The notes under the pieces were generated by a model, which worked only from the letters and a program-made list of their open reading frames with translations, did not search any database and was not told the DNA's origin. From positions 1 through 35,160 of the forward strand of contig VFKN01000154.1 of NCBI GenBank assembly GCA_009885525.1: a DNA stretch of 35,160 bases, written 5' to 3'. Below, piece by piece: positions 14,334 to 22,964 of the stretch (position 1 is its first letter; each line of letters starts with the position of its first letter). The translations under genes were made by a program, and so were the position numbers. The DNA comes from Anaerolineaceae bacterium (lineage in GTDB: Bacteria; Chloroflexota; Anaerolineae; Anaerolineales; Villigracilaceae).

Positions 14334-15182
14334 ATGACCATTAACTTGAAAAAACTGGACGCGCTTCGCAAATCGACCTTCAATCTACCGCCGCTTAAAC
14401 GGATATCTTCGCCGCCCCAGGCTTTGAAATTCGTCAACGCCCGCGGCTTTATCTATTTCTGGCCCATCAAAGATATTGACCTGCCCTCGCTGTGGACAAC
14501 GGTCGCCGGAGATCGCCCCGTCGCTGATAAACATGACGACCCGGGTCACATCACCTGGGGCTGGAAGGATGATGCGCTGAATAAAAAGATATGGTATTAC
14601 GCCAAAATATTACGCGGCAAAGCGACAATGATTTCCCTGGAAATTGCCCCGTATTTTTACGCGCTCTCCGAAAATTACGGCTCGCCTGAAGATGATTATT
14701 TAATCGCCTATCACGAAGGACGATTATCGCAATCTGCCAAACAAATTTATGAAACTCTGCTTGATAAAGGCGCATTGAATACATTGGATTTGCGTAAAGA
14801 AGCGAAATTGGCGAATGCAAAAGATTCTGAATTCAACAAAGCCTTGGGGCAATTACAAAAAGATTTCAAGATATTACCCGTCGGCGTGGCGCAAGCGGGC
14901 GCGTGGAAATATTCGCACGTGTATGATATTGTGACGCGGCATTATCCCGACCTGGCGGAACAGGCGCGCAAGATCACCGAGTCACAGGCGCGGGCGAAAC
15001 TATTGGAGTTATATTTCCAATCCGTCGGCGCGTCACAGTTGAGCGATGTGAATAAATTGTTTGGCTGGGGGAGTGAAGTAACAAAGAAAATAGTGAACAG
15101 ATTAGTAGAGAGTAGTTCTTTGATAAAGACGGAGCATCCCAAGTTTGCAGGGGAATACTTTGCGGTGAAGCAAGTCACCTGA
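14334..15182 (+). CDS. AlkZ/YcaQ-related winged-helix protein
   Basis: This 282-residue protein has PQALKFVNARGFIYFWPIKDIDLPSLWTTVAGDRPVADKHDDPGHITWGWKDD near the N-terminus and an apparent winged-helix region (about 130-200, with repeated Ala/Leu/Lys helices). This pattern matches what I know as AlkZ-related proteins, distant relatives of the YcaQ/AlkZ DNA glycosylases. The QxQ catalytic motif of true AlkZ is not visible, so glycosylase activity should not be assumed. It is probably leaderless (see the promoter at 14299). A terminator follows 5 bases after the stop, so it is monocistronic. Confidence 0.6.
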   Translation: MTINLKKLDALRKSTFNLPPLKRISSPPQALKFVNARGFIYFWPIKDIDLPSLWTTVAGDRPVADKHDDPGHITWGWKDDALNKKIWYYAKILRGKATMISLEIAPYFYALSENYGSPEDDYLIAYHEGRLSQSAKQIYETLLDKGALNTLDLRKEAKLANAKDSEFNKALGQLQKDFKILPVGVAQAGAWKYSHVYDIVTRHYPDLAEQARKITESQARAKLLELYFQSVGASQLSDVNKLFGWGSEVTKKIVNRLVESSSLIKTEHPKFAGEYFAVKQVT

Positions 15183-15187
15183 CCAGT

Positions 15188-15222
15188 CCCTCGAATTCTC
15201 AAAGAATGCGAGGGTTTTATTT
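15188..15222 (+). terminator. Terminator after the AlkZ-related gene
   Basis: CCCTCG (15188-15193) pairs with CGAGGG (15209-15214), extended by an inner ATTC/GAAT after one mismatch. It is followed by TTTTATTTT and abuts the -35 box of the next promoter. Confidence 0.85.
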
Positions 15223-15226
15223 TCTC

Positions 15227-15264
15227 TTGACAAAAATAAATAAACACTGTATATTTACACTGTA
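15227..15264 (+). promoter_or_regulatory. TetR-operon promoter with operator-like repeats
   Basis: A strong sigma-70-type promoter: TTGACA (15227-15232), exactly 17 bases, TATATT (15250-15255). ACACTGTA occurs twice, at 15244-15251 and 15257-15264, 13 bases apart; the second is part of the odd palindrome TACACTGTA. The copies cover the -10 box and start point, as expected for autorepression by the TetR protein encoded next. Confidence 0.7.
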
Positions 15265-15283
15265 AAGTAAATCAGGAGAAAAC

Positions 15284-15976
15284 ATGGTCAGACCGATTAA
15301 GAAAAAACAAATTTCCAATTTGCAGGAAGTAATAAAAGAAATCGCATGGAAGCAAGCCGCGGAATTTGGCGCGGCGGCTTTGTCTCTGCGAGCCATTGCG
15401 CGCGAATTGAATATCACTGCGCCTGCGATTTACAACTATTTTCCTAGCCGAGATGATTTGGTCACCGCGTTGATTGTGGATGCCTACACTTCATTAGGGG
15501 AGTCTCAAAAATCCACGCTTGAGAATAATTTGAAAAAGGGAAGTTTGGCGCGCTTTTCAGCGCTGGGTCTTGCGTACCGCGATTGGGCAGTGACCTATCC
15601 GCAGCGTTATCAACTTATCTTCGGTACGCCGATTCCTAATTACGATGCTCCAGAAGATAAATCCACGCCTGCCGCAGCCTGGGCGCTGCTGCCTTTGATT
15701 GAGACATTACAAGTTCTGTATAGCGAAGATAATTTGCGAGTGGAAAGACTTGCTACGTTATCGTCTAAATTAAAGTCCTTGCTGCAGACGTGGAGACAAT
15801 TTGCCGGAGACAGTGTTGAAATCGAAGCGCTATACATCGCGTATATTGTTTGGAGCAGGGTGCATGGATTGGTGATGCTTGAACTCGGCGGGCAGTTGCC
15901 GTCATTCTTTACCGACCCGGGCGAAATTTTCCGCCGCGAAGTCGCTACGATGATTAATCAGTATACAGGCAAATAG
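15284..15976 (+). CDS. TetR/AcrR family transcriptional regulator
   Basis: This 230-residue protein has an N-terminal TetR helix-turn-helix (about 12-58; LSLRAIARELNITAPAIYNYFPSRDDLVTALI). The ligand-binding half contains VWSRVHGLVMLELGGQLP, the WHG-type TetR C-terminal domain signature. It is the first gene of an operon with four downstream genes and probably represses its own promoter through the ACACTGTA repeats. AGGAG lies 5-6 bases before the ATG. The ligand is unknown; the linked genes are membrane proteins and an SDR enzyme, so a small lipophilic compound is a guess. Confidence 0.92.
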   Translation: MVRPIKKKQISNLQEVIKEIAWKQAAEFGAAALSLRAIARELNITAPAIYNYFPSRDDLVTALIVDAYTSLGESQKSTLENNLKKGSLARFSALGLAYRDWAVTYPQRYQLIFGTPIPNYDAPEDKSTPAAAWALLPLIETLQVLYSEDNLRVERLATLSSKLKSLLQTWRQFAGDSVEIEALYIAYIVWSRVHGLVMLELGGQLPSFFTDPGEIFRREVATMINQYTGK

Positions 15977-16040
15977 TTTTTTAGAAATATTTAGCATGTA
16001 CAACTTGTAGATTAAATAATAATTAATTGGAGATAACAAA

Positions 16041-16745
16041 ATGAATCGACCTAACTTTTTCAAAAAGAACTTCCCCTGGGGCTTGATGGCTTTCTTTGCC
16101 ATTGTAATAGCCGTTACCGCGCTCGCGCCATACGCTACCTTTAATTCTGCAAACTTTAATAACGCAACAATGCGTTTTGCAACCGAAACAAATCTTAAAT
16201 TTATCGGCTTGTTCGTGCATGCCTTTTCAAGCGGAATTGCCCTCGTCATCGGACCGTTTCAGTTTCTACAGCGATTACGTGACCGCCGCCCAATTCTCCA
16301 TCGCTGGATGGGACGCATCTATCTCACCTCAGTTCTGATCGGCGGACTATCGGCTTTTGTCATCGCCCCGGGCTTGATCTCAGGACTCGTCGGCGAGGTC
16401 GGTTTGATGTCGCTTGCGGCGCTCTGGCTGTGGACAGGCTTGATGGCATACATCAACATCCGCGCTGGGAATGTGGAAGTCCATCGCAATTGGATGACGC
16501 GCAACTATGCGTTGACTTTTGCAGGCGTAATGCTGCGCGTGTGGATGGGTATATTAATTACAACGCAAATGCCAATGCTTGAAACCAAATATGCAGGCGA
16601 CTTCAACAATCTGTTCGTCGAAGTCTATCGTGTGGTCATGTGGCTGTCATGGGTTCCCAATTTAATCGTCGCCGAGTGGATCATTCAACGTAGACAGGCT
16701 CTGCAAACATCGTTTGTAACGGCTAAAACACTGCCCCGATATTAA
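16041..16745 (+). CDS. DUF2306 family membrane protein
   Basis: This 234-residue protein has about six hydrophobic segments and the family's conserved motifs: GPFQFLQRLRDRRPILHRWMGRIYL, then VHRNWMTRNYALTFAGVMLRVW. The conserved His residues in these motifs are present. The function of DUF2306 is unknown; the fold is a multi-pass membrane bundle that resembles heme- or redox-type membrane proteins, which is inference. GGAG precedes the ATG by 9 bases. It is the second gene of the TetR operon, 64 bases after the regulator and 27 before the next gene. Confidence 0.82.
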   Translation: MNRPNFFKKNFPWGLMAFFAIVIAVTALAPYATFNSANFNNATMRFATETNLKFIGLFVHAFSSGIALVIGPFQFLQRLRDRRPILHRWMGRIYLTSVLIGGLSAFVIAPGLISGLVGEVGLMSLAALWLWTGLMAYINIRAGNVEVHRNWMTRNYALTFAGVMLRVWMGILITTQMPMLETKYAGDFNNLFVEVYRVVMWLSWVPNLIVAEWIIQRRQALQTSFVTAKTLPRY

Positions 16746-16772
16746 CTGTCACAGATTAACAAAAGGAAAAAA

Positions 16773-17465
16773 ATGAATAACAAATCTCATCGCATCTTTA
16801 CCGGCGTTTTACTGATTGCTACGCCCATTTTATTTATGACAGCATTTACCATGCTGCAAATCAACTTTGAATATCCCGATATTTTGCGCCAGCCCGCGAT
16901 GACCGTAATGCAGAAATTCGCAGCCGGTGGCAGCGGATTGATTATCAACTGGTATTTGATGGTCCTCTCATCTATTTTATTTATTCCCATCGCAGTCATG
17001 CTTCATTCATATTTAGCGCGGGAAGATGCGCCCTATATGAATGTCGCGACAACTTTTGGAGTCGTTGCGGGCATCGTGCAAATGCTGGGATTTATCCGCT
17101 GGCCTTTCCTTGTGCCGACTCTTGCTTCAACTTATCTCGACCCGTCCACAAGCGAAGCGACCCGCGCCGCGATTGAAGTAACCTTCACTGCATTTAATCA
17201 ATATGCGGGCGTGGGCGTTGGCGAACATCTTGGTTATCTTTTTACCGCGTTATGGAGTGTTCTCATCGGTTTTGCCATGATGAATTCCCCGCATTTTAGT
17301 AAATGGTTGGGGTGGACAGGAATTATCTTTGCGGCTGGAATTTTGGTTGGGACATTGGAATCTGCGGGCGTTCCTTTTGTTGGATTAGTCAACGCGGTTG
17401 CATATATCTTCTGGGCGGTTTGGATGATGGTTGCAGGCGTATATTTATTAAGGAGTAATGGATGA
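16773..17465 (+). CDS. DUF4386-like membrane protein
   Basis: This 230-residue protein has about six membrane segments. MLGFIRWPFLVPTLA, FNQYAGVGVGEHLGYLFTALW and FSKWLGWTGIIFAAGILVG are compatible with the DUF4386 family, whose function is unknown. An AAAAGGA lies 7 bases before the ATG. Its stop codon overlaps the start of the next gene (ATGA), so the two are translationally coupled. It is the third gene of the TetR operon. Confidence 0.72.
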   Translation: MNNKSHRIFTGVLLIATPILFMTAFTMLQINFEYPDILRQPAMTVMQKFAAGGSGLIINWYLMVLSSILFIPIAVMLHSYLAREDAPYMNVATTFGVVAGIVQMLGFIRWPFLVPTLASTYLDPSTSEATRAAIEVTFTAFNQYAGVGVGEHLGYLFTALWSVLIGFAMMNSPHFSKWLGWTGIIFAAGILVGTLESAGVPFVGLVNAVAYIFWAVWMMVAGVYLLRSNG

Positions 17466-17947
17466 CCGCAATATTTAATGGACGCTTTACAGCAAAAACC
17501 GACCAGCCTTTTGTCGTGTTCTTGGTCGGGATGCGCATCAATAAATGGTGGCGTGTGGATAAATGGATACCTGTAGCCTCCGCCATGCCGCCCATGATGC
17601 AAGCCCTATTTACGAATCCTGAAAAGGGATTTTTACACGCGGAGTCTTTTTGGAATTTTAGCGGCCCAGTCACGATTCAATACTGGCGTTCATTCGAAGA
17701 TCTTGAGAATTTTGCGCGCAACCCTTCAGACGCGCATCTTGGTCCGTGGAAAAAATTCAACCAAGCAATTGGCGCAGATGGAATCGTAGGCATTTGGCAT
17801 GAGACTTATACGGTGAACCCGAATCAATTTGAATGTATATATGGCAACATGCCGCGCTTTGGGCTCGCGGCTGCTGTGGAGCATGTGCAGGCAGTCGGGC
17901 GGCGCGAAACAGCGCGGATGAGACTTGCCGTGTCTGATTCGAAATAA
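17462..17947 (+). CDS. DUF4188 family protein
   Basis: This 161-residue soluble protein has FVVFLVGMRINKWWRVDKWIPVASAMPPMM near the start and LGPWKKFNQAIGADGIVGIWHETY, then YGNMPRFGLA, the signature of DUF4188. The family is thought to have a dimeric alpha/beta-barrel (ferredoxin-like) fold related to some heme-binding or monooxygenase-like proteins, but no activity is established. AAGGAG lies 8 bases before the ATG, which overlaps the previous stop. It is the fourth gene of the TetR operon. Confidence 0.82.
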   Translation: MTAIFNGRFTAKTDQPFVVFLVGMRINKWWRVDKWIPVASAMPPMMQALFTNPEKGFLHAESFWNFSGPVTIQYWRSFEDLENFARNPSDAHLGPWKKFNQAIGADGIVGIWHETYTVNPNQFECIYGNMPRFGLAAAVEHVQAVGRRETARMRLAVSDSK

Positions 17948-17967
17948 ATTAAATAGGAGAAAATAAA

Positions 17968-18918
17968 ATGTCTGCAAATCATGTTGTATTAGGAACGGGC
18001 GCGATCGGACGCGCGATTATGAATGAACTTGTCCAGCGCGGAGAATCTGTCCGCATGGTGAGTCGTTCGGGGAAGATGGACGAAGTCCCTGCCGGGGTGG
18101 AGGTAATTGCCGCCGATCTTTATGACCCTGCCCGAGTTAAAGAAGCGACGCGCGGCGCGAAGGTGGTGTATCAATCTGCGCAACCGAATTATTTCGAGTG
18201 GCCCACAAAATTCCCACCGCTGCAAAAATCCATTATAGAAGGTTTGACGGGCAGTGATGTTAAATTAGTGCTGGTTGAAAATTTATATATGTACGGTGAA
18301 TCAAATGGAAAGCCAATGAAGGAGGATTTTCCGCATAACACGCACACGCGTAAAGGTAAGACGCGCAGTGAAATGAGCAACGCCGCTTTTGAAGCGCACA
18401 AGGCTGGCAAATTAAAAGTGACCGCCGGGCGCGGTTCGGATTTCTTCGGCGCATGGGGATTGCCCACAGCAGTAATGGGCGAGCGCACGTTTTACCCGAT
18501 GCTGCATGGTAAGGCGGCTCAATTGATTGGGAATATTGATGTTCCGCACACGCATACATACATCGCTGATTTCGGAAAGGCGCTTGTGATTTTAGGCGAG
18601 CGCGCCGAAGCGGATGGTCAGGCGTGGCATGTGCCAAATGATAATCCGCGTGTGACGCAGCGTGAGATGGTCAAGATGATCGCCGCGGAAATGGGCATCG
18701 AGCCGAAGATGAGCGCGATGGGTAAGTTGATGATGCAAATTGGCGGTTTGTTTATCCCCGAAGCGAAAGAACAAGTGGAGATGATGTACGAATTTGAGCA
18801 GCCGTTTATTGTGGATTCAAGCAAGTTTGAGAAGACTTTTGGTATTAAAGCGACGCCGATGAAAGAGGCTATAAAAGAAACTGTTGCTTGGTATAAAAGC
18901 CATCCCGAAAAAAAATAA
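17968..18918 (+). CDS. NAD(P)-dependent SDR-type epimerase/reductase
   Basis: This 316-residue protein has a Rossmann fold with VVLGTGAIGRAIMNEL (glycine-rich loop at about 9-14) and VRMVSRSGK, which suggests a phosphate-binding Arg and a preference for NADPH. It is an atypical extended SDR; the normal Y-x3-K catalytic pair is not obvious, though VENLYMYGES occupies the usual active-site strand. The substrate is unknown. AGGAG lies 8 bases before the ATG. It is the fifth gene of the TetR operon, which suggests a reductase for a compound sensed by the regulator (inference). Confidence 0.82.
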   Translation: MSANHVVLGTGAIGRAIMNELVQRGESVRMVSRSGKMDEVPAGVEVIAADLYDPARVKEATRGAKVVYQSAQPNYFEWPTKFPPLQKSIIEGLTGSDVKLVLVENLYMYGESNGKPMKEDFPHNTHTRKGKTRSEMSNAAFEAHKAGKLKVTAGRGSDFFGAWGLPTAVMGERTFYPMLHGKAAQLIGNIDVPHTHTYIADFGKALVILGERAEADGQAWHVPNDNPRVTQREMVKMIAAEMGIEPKMSAMGKLMMQIGGLFIPEAKEQVEMMYEFEQPFIVDSSKFEKTFGIKATPMKEAIKETVAWYKSHPEKK

Positions 18919-18927
18919 GGAGAGAAG

Positions 18928-19158
18928 ATGTTAATTAATTCATTGATGGCGACATTACGTGCTATTGGTGATAATCGAGTTTATATAAGCAGAAAATTAT
19001 CTGAACAGCGAGCCGCGTTCCACTTTGCGTACGCGGCTTTGCTATTTAATTTGCGGACGAAGAAGCGCTTCGATCATAGACGCCCCAGTCTGTTCCTCAA
19101 AAAAAAATCAGTTTCTTCATCTCGAATAATCTCCACCGCTCTTGATGAATTTAGATAA
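18928..19158 (+). CDS. Short ORF after SDR gene, doubtful or degraded
   Basis: Seventy-six codons start with an ideally placed SD (GGAGAG, 18919-18924) directly after the SDR stop codon. The N-terminus (LINSLMATLRAIGDN) looks like coding sequence. From about codon 28, however, the frame runs through the terminator hairpin at 19011-19038 and becomes Arg/Ser-rich. Either only the start of a lost sixth operon gene remains or the frame is accidental. No family is recognised. Confidence 0.25.
   Translation: MLINSLMATLRAIGDNRVYISRKLSEQRAAFHFAYAALLFNLRTKKRFDHRRPSLFLKKKSVSSSRIISTALDEFR
19011..19047 (+). terminator. Terminator of the TetR operon
   Basis: AGCCGCGT (19011-19018) pairs with ACGCGGCT (19031-19038) across 12 bases, followed by TTGCTATTT. 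It lies inside the doubtful short ORF. Confidence 0.65.
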
Positions 19159-19173
19159 AATTAGTCGACTATA

Positions 19174-20571
19174 ATGAAAAACCTTATGCACAATACTATG
19201 ACTATCGCAGATACACCCGCACCAAACCAGCATGGAGTAATGCAAAAAATTGCATTTATGGCCAGGTTGGCATTCCTCTTAGCCGTTGTCACAATGCCTT
19301 TAAGTCTGCCCATTCTGCTTGTGAAGTTGTCAATTCCACATATCTGGCGCGGATATACGGATATCTCCTTGTTCATCCCGGATATATTTGTGATCGTTAT
19401 GCTTGCCTTGTGGGGAATTCAAATTTGGCTTGAAAAACGAAAAATAAAAGCAGGGAAAACTTACATCTGGATTCCACTTATTCTGATTACCATACTGGGA
19501 TGGCTGTCAATTTTTGTAAGCGTAAATCCGCTCATCTCCCTTTATCACGCTGTGCGGCTTTCCGTTTTGTTTCTTTTCTATTTGTATGTTGTAAACGAAG
19601 TTCGATCGTTTGAATGGCTCATCATTGGGGTTGCGCTGCAGGCATTGTTGCAATCAGGCGTAGCCATTGCTCAATATGCATCCCAACATTCCATCGGCCT
19701 GTCTTTTCTGGGCGAATATGATCTTGATCCACAAACATCAGGTGTAAGCGTAGTCTCGTCTGGCGGAGTGCGTTATCTGCGCGCGTATGGGTTGACCGAT
19801 CATCCAAACATTCTCGGAGGTTGTATTGCGTTTTGTTTGATATTGTTAATCGCATCATACCTGTATGGCACGGAGCGCTATGCGTATCGCACAATATCAA
19901 TGCTGGTGTTATTACCAACCGGCCTGGTGCTCCTTTTGACTTTTTCGCGTTCTGCGTGGACAGCTTTTCTAATGGGTCTCCTTTTTTTCTTCATCATAGC
20001 ACTTAAGAAAAAAGAAATTCTTTTAAAAATTTTACAAATTATAGCCATTTCACTTCTTCTTCTCTCACCTTTGATTTGGGCAAGTCGCGGGTTGTTTAAT
20101 ACACGATTGGGAATCGCTAGCTCGGATTCGGTACCTACCACCGAGAAGCAATCCATTAGCGAGCGCATTCTGCTATTGAAGTCTGCCAATGAAATATTTG
20201 TAAAGCACGCGCTTCTAGGAATTGGGCTGGGTGCTTCCCCCGTAGCCTTGAAGGAAAACTTTCCAGACTTTCCCTACAATTACCAGCCTCCGCATTTCAC
20301 GCTGCTTACCTCGGCTTTGGAGATTGGAGTTTTTGGCGCCTTGTTTTATTTTATTCTCCAGGTTGCTCCTTTCCTGGTTTTCTTAACTCAATATAAAAAA
20401 TATCTTGCAAACCCTCAAGCCCTGGCCATCATTGCTTTGTTGCTCTCCATTAATATAGTTGGCCTGTTTGATTACTACACATGGCTCCTTGTTCCCGGGC
20501 GCATGTGGCAATGGATGGCATGGGCCTTGTGGTCGGTTGTAATGGAAGAAGGTAATCATGAACTGGCTTGA
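19174..20571 (+). CDS. O-antigen ligase/polymerase (Wzy_C) family membrane protein
   Basis: This 465-residue protein has 10 to 12 predicted membrane segments. Two hallmarks of the family are seen: the first part of the Wzy_C domain (LTFSRSAWTAFLMGLLFFF, about 250-270) and, after the large periplasmic loop, QPPHFTLLTSALEIGVFGALF with the conserved His and Glu. It would polymerise lipid-linked glycan units or attach glycans. No SD precedes the ATG; TATAAT overlaps it (19170-19175), so a downstream ATG (19186 or 19198) may be the real start. It is the first gene of an eight-gene overlapping glycan operon. Confidence 0.85.
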   Translation: MKNLMHNTMTIADTPAPNQHGVMQKIAFMARLAFLLAVVTMPLSLPILLVKLSIPHIWRGYTDISLFIPDIFVIVMLALWGIQIWLEKRKIKAGKTYIWIPLILITILGWLSIFVSVNPLISLYHAVRLSVLFLFYLYVVNEVRSFEWLIIGVALQALLQSGVAIAQYASQHSIGLSFLGEYDLDPQTSGVSVVSSGGVRYLRAYGLTDHPNILGGCIAFCLILLIASYLYGTERYAYRTISMLVLLPTGLVLLLTFSRSAWTAFLMGLLFFFIIALKKKEILLKILQIIAISLLLLSPLIWASRGLFNTRLGIASSDSVPTTEKQSISERILLLKSANEIFVKHALLGIGLGASPVALKENFPDFPYNYQPPHFTLLTSALEIGVFGALFYFILQVAPFLVFLTQYKKYLANPQALAIIALLLSINIVGLFDYYTWLLVPGRMWQWMAWALWSVVMEEGNHELA

Positions 20572-22051
20572 GATTCTGTTTATCCCTGTAACGCTCTCAT
20601 ATTTTTTGATTCTTTCCGCATTGTTTGTTTACGGAATCAATTTTTTTTATCTCGGCTGGGCTGCATGGAAATTTCGAAAAGACATGCAAATTTCGGATAA
20701 TAAGCCGCTCGAAGAACTTCCATATGTCACTGTACAGTTGCCGATTTTCAATGAATGGTATGTAGCTCAGCGATTGATTGAAGCAGCTGCCCGGCTGGAT
20801 TATCCGCGCGAATTGCTCGAAATTCAGGTGCTGGATGATTCAGTGGATGAAACCACAACGCTGATCTCAGAGACCGTATCGCGTCTGCTTGAACAGGGTG
20901 TAAACATCGTGCATGTTCACAGAAAAGAAAGAAAGGGCTATAAGGCGGGCGCGCTTTCGGAAGGTCTTGATCAGGCGAAGGGAAAATTTGTCGCCATCTT
21001 TGATGCGGATTTTGTTCCTATCCCGAGTTTTTTACTCAAAACGCTGCCTTACTTTGACAACGAGCGCGTTGCTTTTGTTCAGACCCGCTGGGGACATATC
21101 AACCGTGAAAGTTCTCTTCTCACGCGTCTTCAAGCCCTGTCCATTGACAGTCATTTTGCTGTTGAACAATTGGCACGTTCTCGGCTTGGGTATTGGTTTA
21201 ACTTTAACGGCACAGCAGGCATCTGGCGCAAGGAGGCCATTTACGATGCCGGCGGATGGCAGGCGCAAACGCTCACAGAAGACCTTGACCTCTCCTATCG
21301 CGCTTTTATACACGGATGGGAGGCACGCTTTGCGCCTGAAATAGAAGTCGTTGCGGAATTGCCGGTAAGTTTTACAGCGTATCGCCGGCAGCAGCACCGT
21401 TGGGCGCAGGGCAGTATCGAATGCGCGATTCGATACGTGCCGCAAATATCGAATTTAAATATCTCCAACAGTAAAAAAATGGCGGCCGTTCTGCACCTCA
21501 CAGGATATTGCGTTCACCTTTTAATGATATCCCTTTCATTGATCTATCCAATTATCGTGATCATTTCCCTTCAATACCCCGGCTTGGGTAGCCTGTTTGG
21601 AATAGCCATATTATTTAATATAACTGCCCTGGCTCCCACGACTTATTTTGCCATCGCCCAATATTCCCTTGGACGACGCTGGTTTTTCAGTTTGCCCATG
21701 ATTATTTTTATGAGTATTTTAGGTGCGGGTATGATGGTAAATACGCTACGCGCCGCCTTGCAAATATTCACGTCCAAGCAGTCTACCTTTGAGCGCACAC
21801 CTAAATATGGAGTTACCCCGTCCCAAAAAAATTGGGATACCCAACGTTACCGCGTAAGCATTGACTATATTGTTATTTTTGAAATTCTATTTGCATTGTT
21901 TAATATCTGGACGATGAAAATTTCATGGCAGCAGCACAGCTGGCTCATCATGATTTATTCAGGCGTTTATGCTGCGGGACTTCTCTTTACGTCCGGCTTT
22001 ACAATCATTCAGGCTTTTCAAAAACAATCTTTTACTAATTCTGAAAATTAA
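20558..22051 (+). CDS. GT2 processive beta-glycosyltransferase (cellulose-synthase-like)
   Basis: This 497-residue protein has an N-terminal membrane segment (about 8-34), a cytoplasmic GT2 domain and three to four C-terminal membrane segments. The processive signature is complete: VLDDSVD (93-94), KGYKAGAL (126-133), DAD (149-151), TED (240-242) and QQHRW (278-282). It resembles the plant CslA / bacterial CESA-like group that makes beta-linked glucan or mannan; there is no PilZ domain, so direct c-di-GMP control is unlikely. It overlaps the upstream polymerase gene by 14 bases. It is the probable backbone synthase of the locus. Confidence 0.92.
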   Translation: MNWLEILFIPVTLSYFLILSALFVYGINFFYLGWAAWKFRKDMQISDNKPLEELPYVTVQLPIFNEWYVAQRLIEAAARLDYPRELLEIQVLDDSVDETTTLISETVSRLLEQGVNIVHVHRKERKGYKAGALSEGLDQAKGKFVAIFDADFVPIPSFLLKTLPYFDNERVAFVQTRWGHINRESSLLTRLQALSIDSHFAVEQLARSRLGYWFNFNGTAGIWRKEAIYDAGGWQAQTLTEDLDLSYRAFIHGWEARFAPEIEVVAELPVSFTAYRRQQHRWAQGSIECAIRYVPQISNLNISNSKKMAAVLHLTGYCVHLLMISLSLIYPIIVIISLQYPGLGSLFGIAILFNITALAPTTYFAIAQYSLGRRWFFSLPMIIFMSILGAGMMVNTLRAALQIFTSKQSTFERTPKYGVTPSQKNWDTQRYRVSIDYIVIFEILFALFNIWTMKISWQQHSWLIMIYSGVYAAGLLFTSGFTIIQAFQKQSFTNSEN

Positions 22052-22052
22052 G

Positions 22053-22964
22053 ATGCAAACGCTAATTCACCATATCAAGAATGAACTTGAAGATGCCATT
22101 TTGTGTACGCTTGCCTACTCGGATATATTTGATTACCCATTAACGTTGGATGAGCTGCATCGTCTTCTTGCCATACCCGCTGAAAGAGCGGATGTGGAGC
22201 AACGCGCTGCCAGGATGAAAAGCGTCTCTTCCAAAGACGGATATTATTATCTCGCGGGTCGTGGCGCGATTGTCGAACTCCGCAAGAAGCGCGAAACTGC
22301 TTCGCGAAAGATGTTTGAACGCGCCGTGACTTATGGACGAATTCTCGGTGCGCTGCCTTTCATCCGCATGGTCGCGTTGACCGGTTCTCTGGCCGTAAGA
22401 AATTGCGACAAAGACGCGGATTATGATTACATGATATCTGCCAAATCAGGCCGGTTATGGCTGGCGCGTGCATTTGCTTTGCTATTAAATCGATTCTCAA
22501 ATTTGTTTGGCGAAACATTATGCCCCAATTTAATTGTCTCTGAAAACGAACTGGTCTGGAAATCGAAAAACCTATACTCCGCACGGGAATTCTGTCAAAT
22601 GAAGTTGATCGCAGGCACGGCTGTATATGCGGAGTTGCGAGACTCCAATCGCTGGGTTGAATCTTATTTTCCAAATTGGAGTGATGAAATAAATTTAATG
22701 GATCATGAGAAGCAAATCAAAATTTCCGCGCTTATTAAAAAAATTATCGAATTCGTTTTGGATAATAGATTTGGCGATTATATTGAAGCATGGGAAATGA
22801 ATCGCAAAATTGCCCGATTTCAAAACCAAAGCGGATTCGGAGTTGAGACCCGCTTCAGTGCGGATATTTGTCAGGGAAATTTTAATCACCACGGCACGAT
22901 GACCATGAATAAACTCCATGAAAAACTGCAAACTCTGCATGTAGATTGTCCTGAGATTTTATGA
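22053..22964 (+). CDS. Nucleotidyltransferase-like protein with N-terminal winged helix
   Basis: This 303-residue protein contains TGSLAVRNCDKDADYDYMI: the GS dipeptide at 111-112 and D121, D123 and D125, the GSx..D.D pattern of pol-beta-type nucleotidyltransferases. The first 75 residues look like a small winged helix (YSDIFDYPLTLDELHRLL...YYYLAGR). The C-terminal half has no recognised domain. The substrate is unknown. The ATG at 22053 (1 base after the GT2 stop) is preferred to one at 21969 that would need an 83-base overlap and an extension without family features. Its stop overlaps the radical SAM start by 4 bases. Confidence 0.7.
   Translation: MQTLIHHIKNELEDAILCTLAYSDIFDYPLTLDELHRLLAIPAERADVEQRAARMKSVSSKDGYYYLAGRGAIVELRKKRETASRKMFERAVTYGRILGALPFIRMVALTGSLAVRNCDKDADYDYMISAKSGRLWLARAFALLLNRFSNLFGETLCPNLIVSENELVWKSKNLYSAREFCQMKLIAGTAVYAELRDSNRWVESYFPNWSDEINLMDHEKQIKISALIKKIIEFVLDNRFGDYIEAWEMNRKIARFQNQSGFGVETRFSADICQGNFNHHGTMTMNKLHEKLQTLHVDCPEIL

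Noticed and set aside
21969-22052. Upstream ATG extension of the nucleotidyltransferase-like gene
   Set aside because: It would overlap the GT2 gene by 83 bases and add a region without family features; the ATG one base after the GT2 stop fits the spacing of the rest of the operon.
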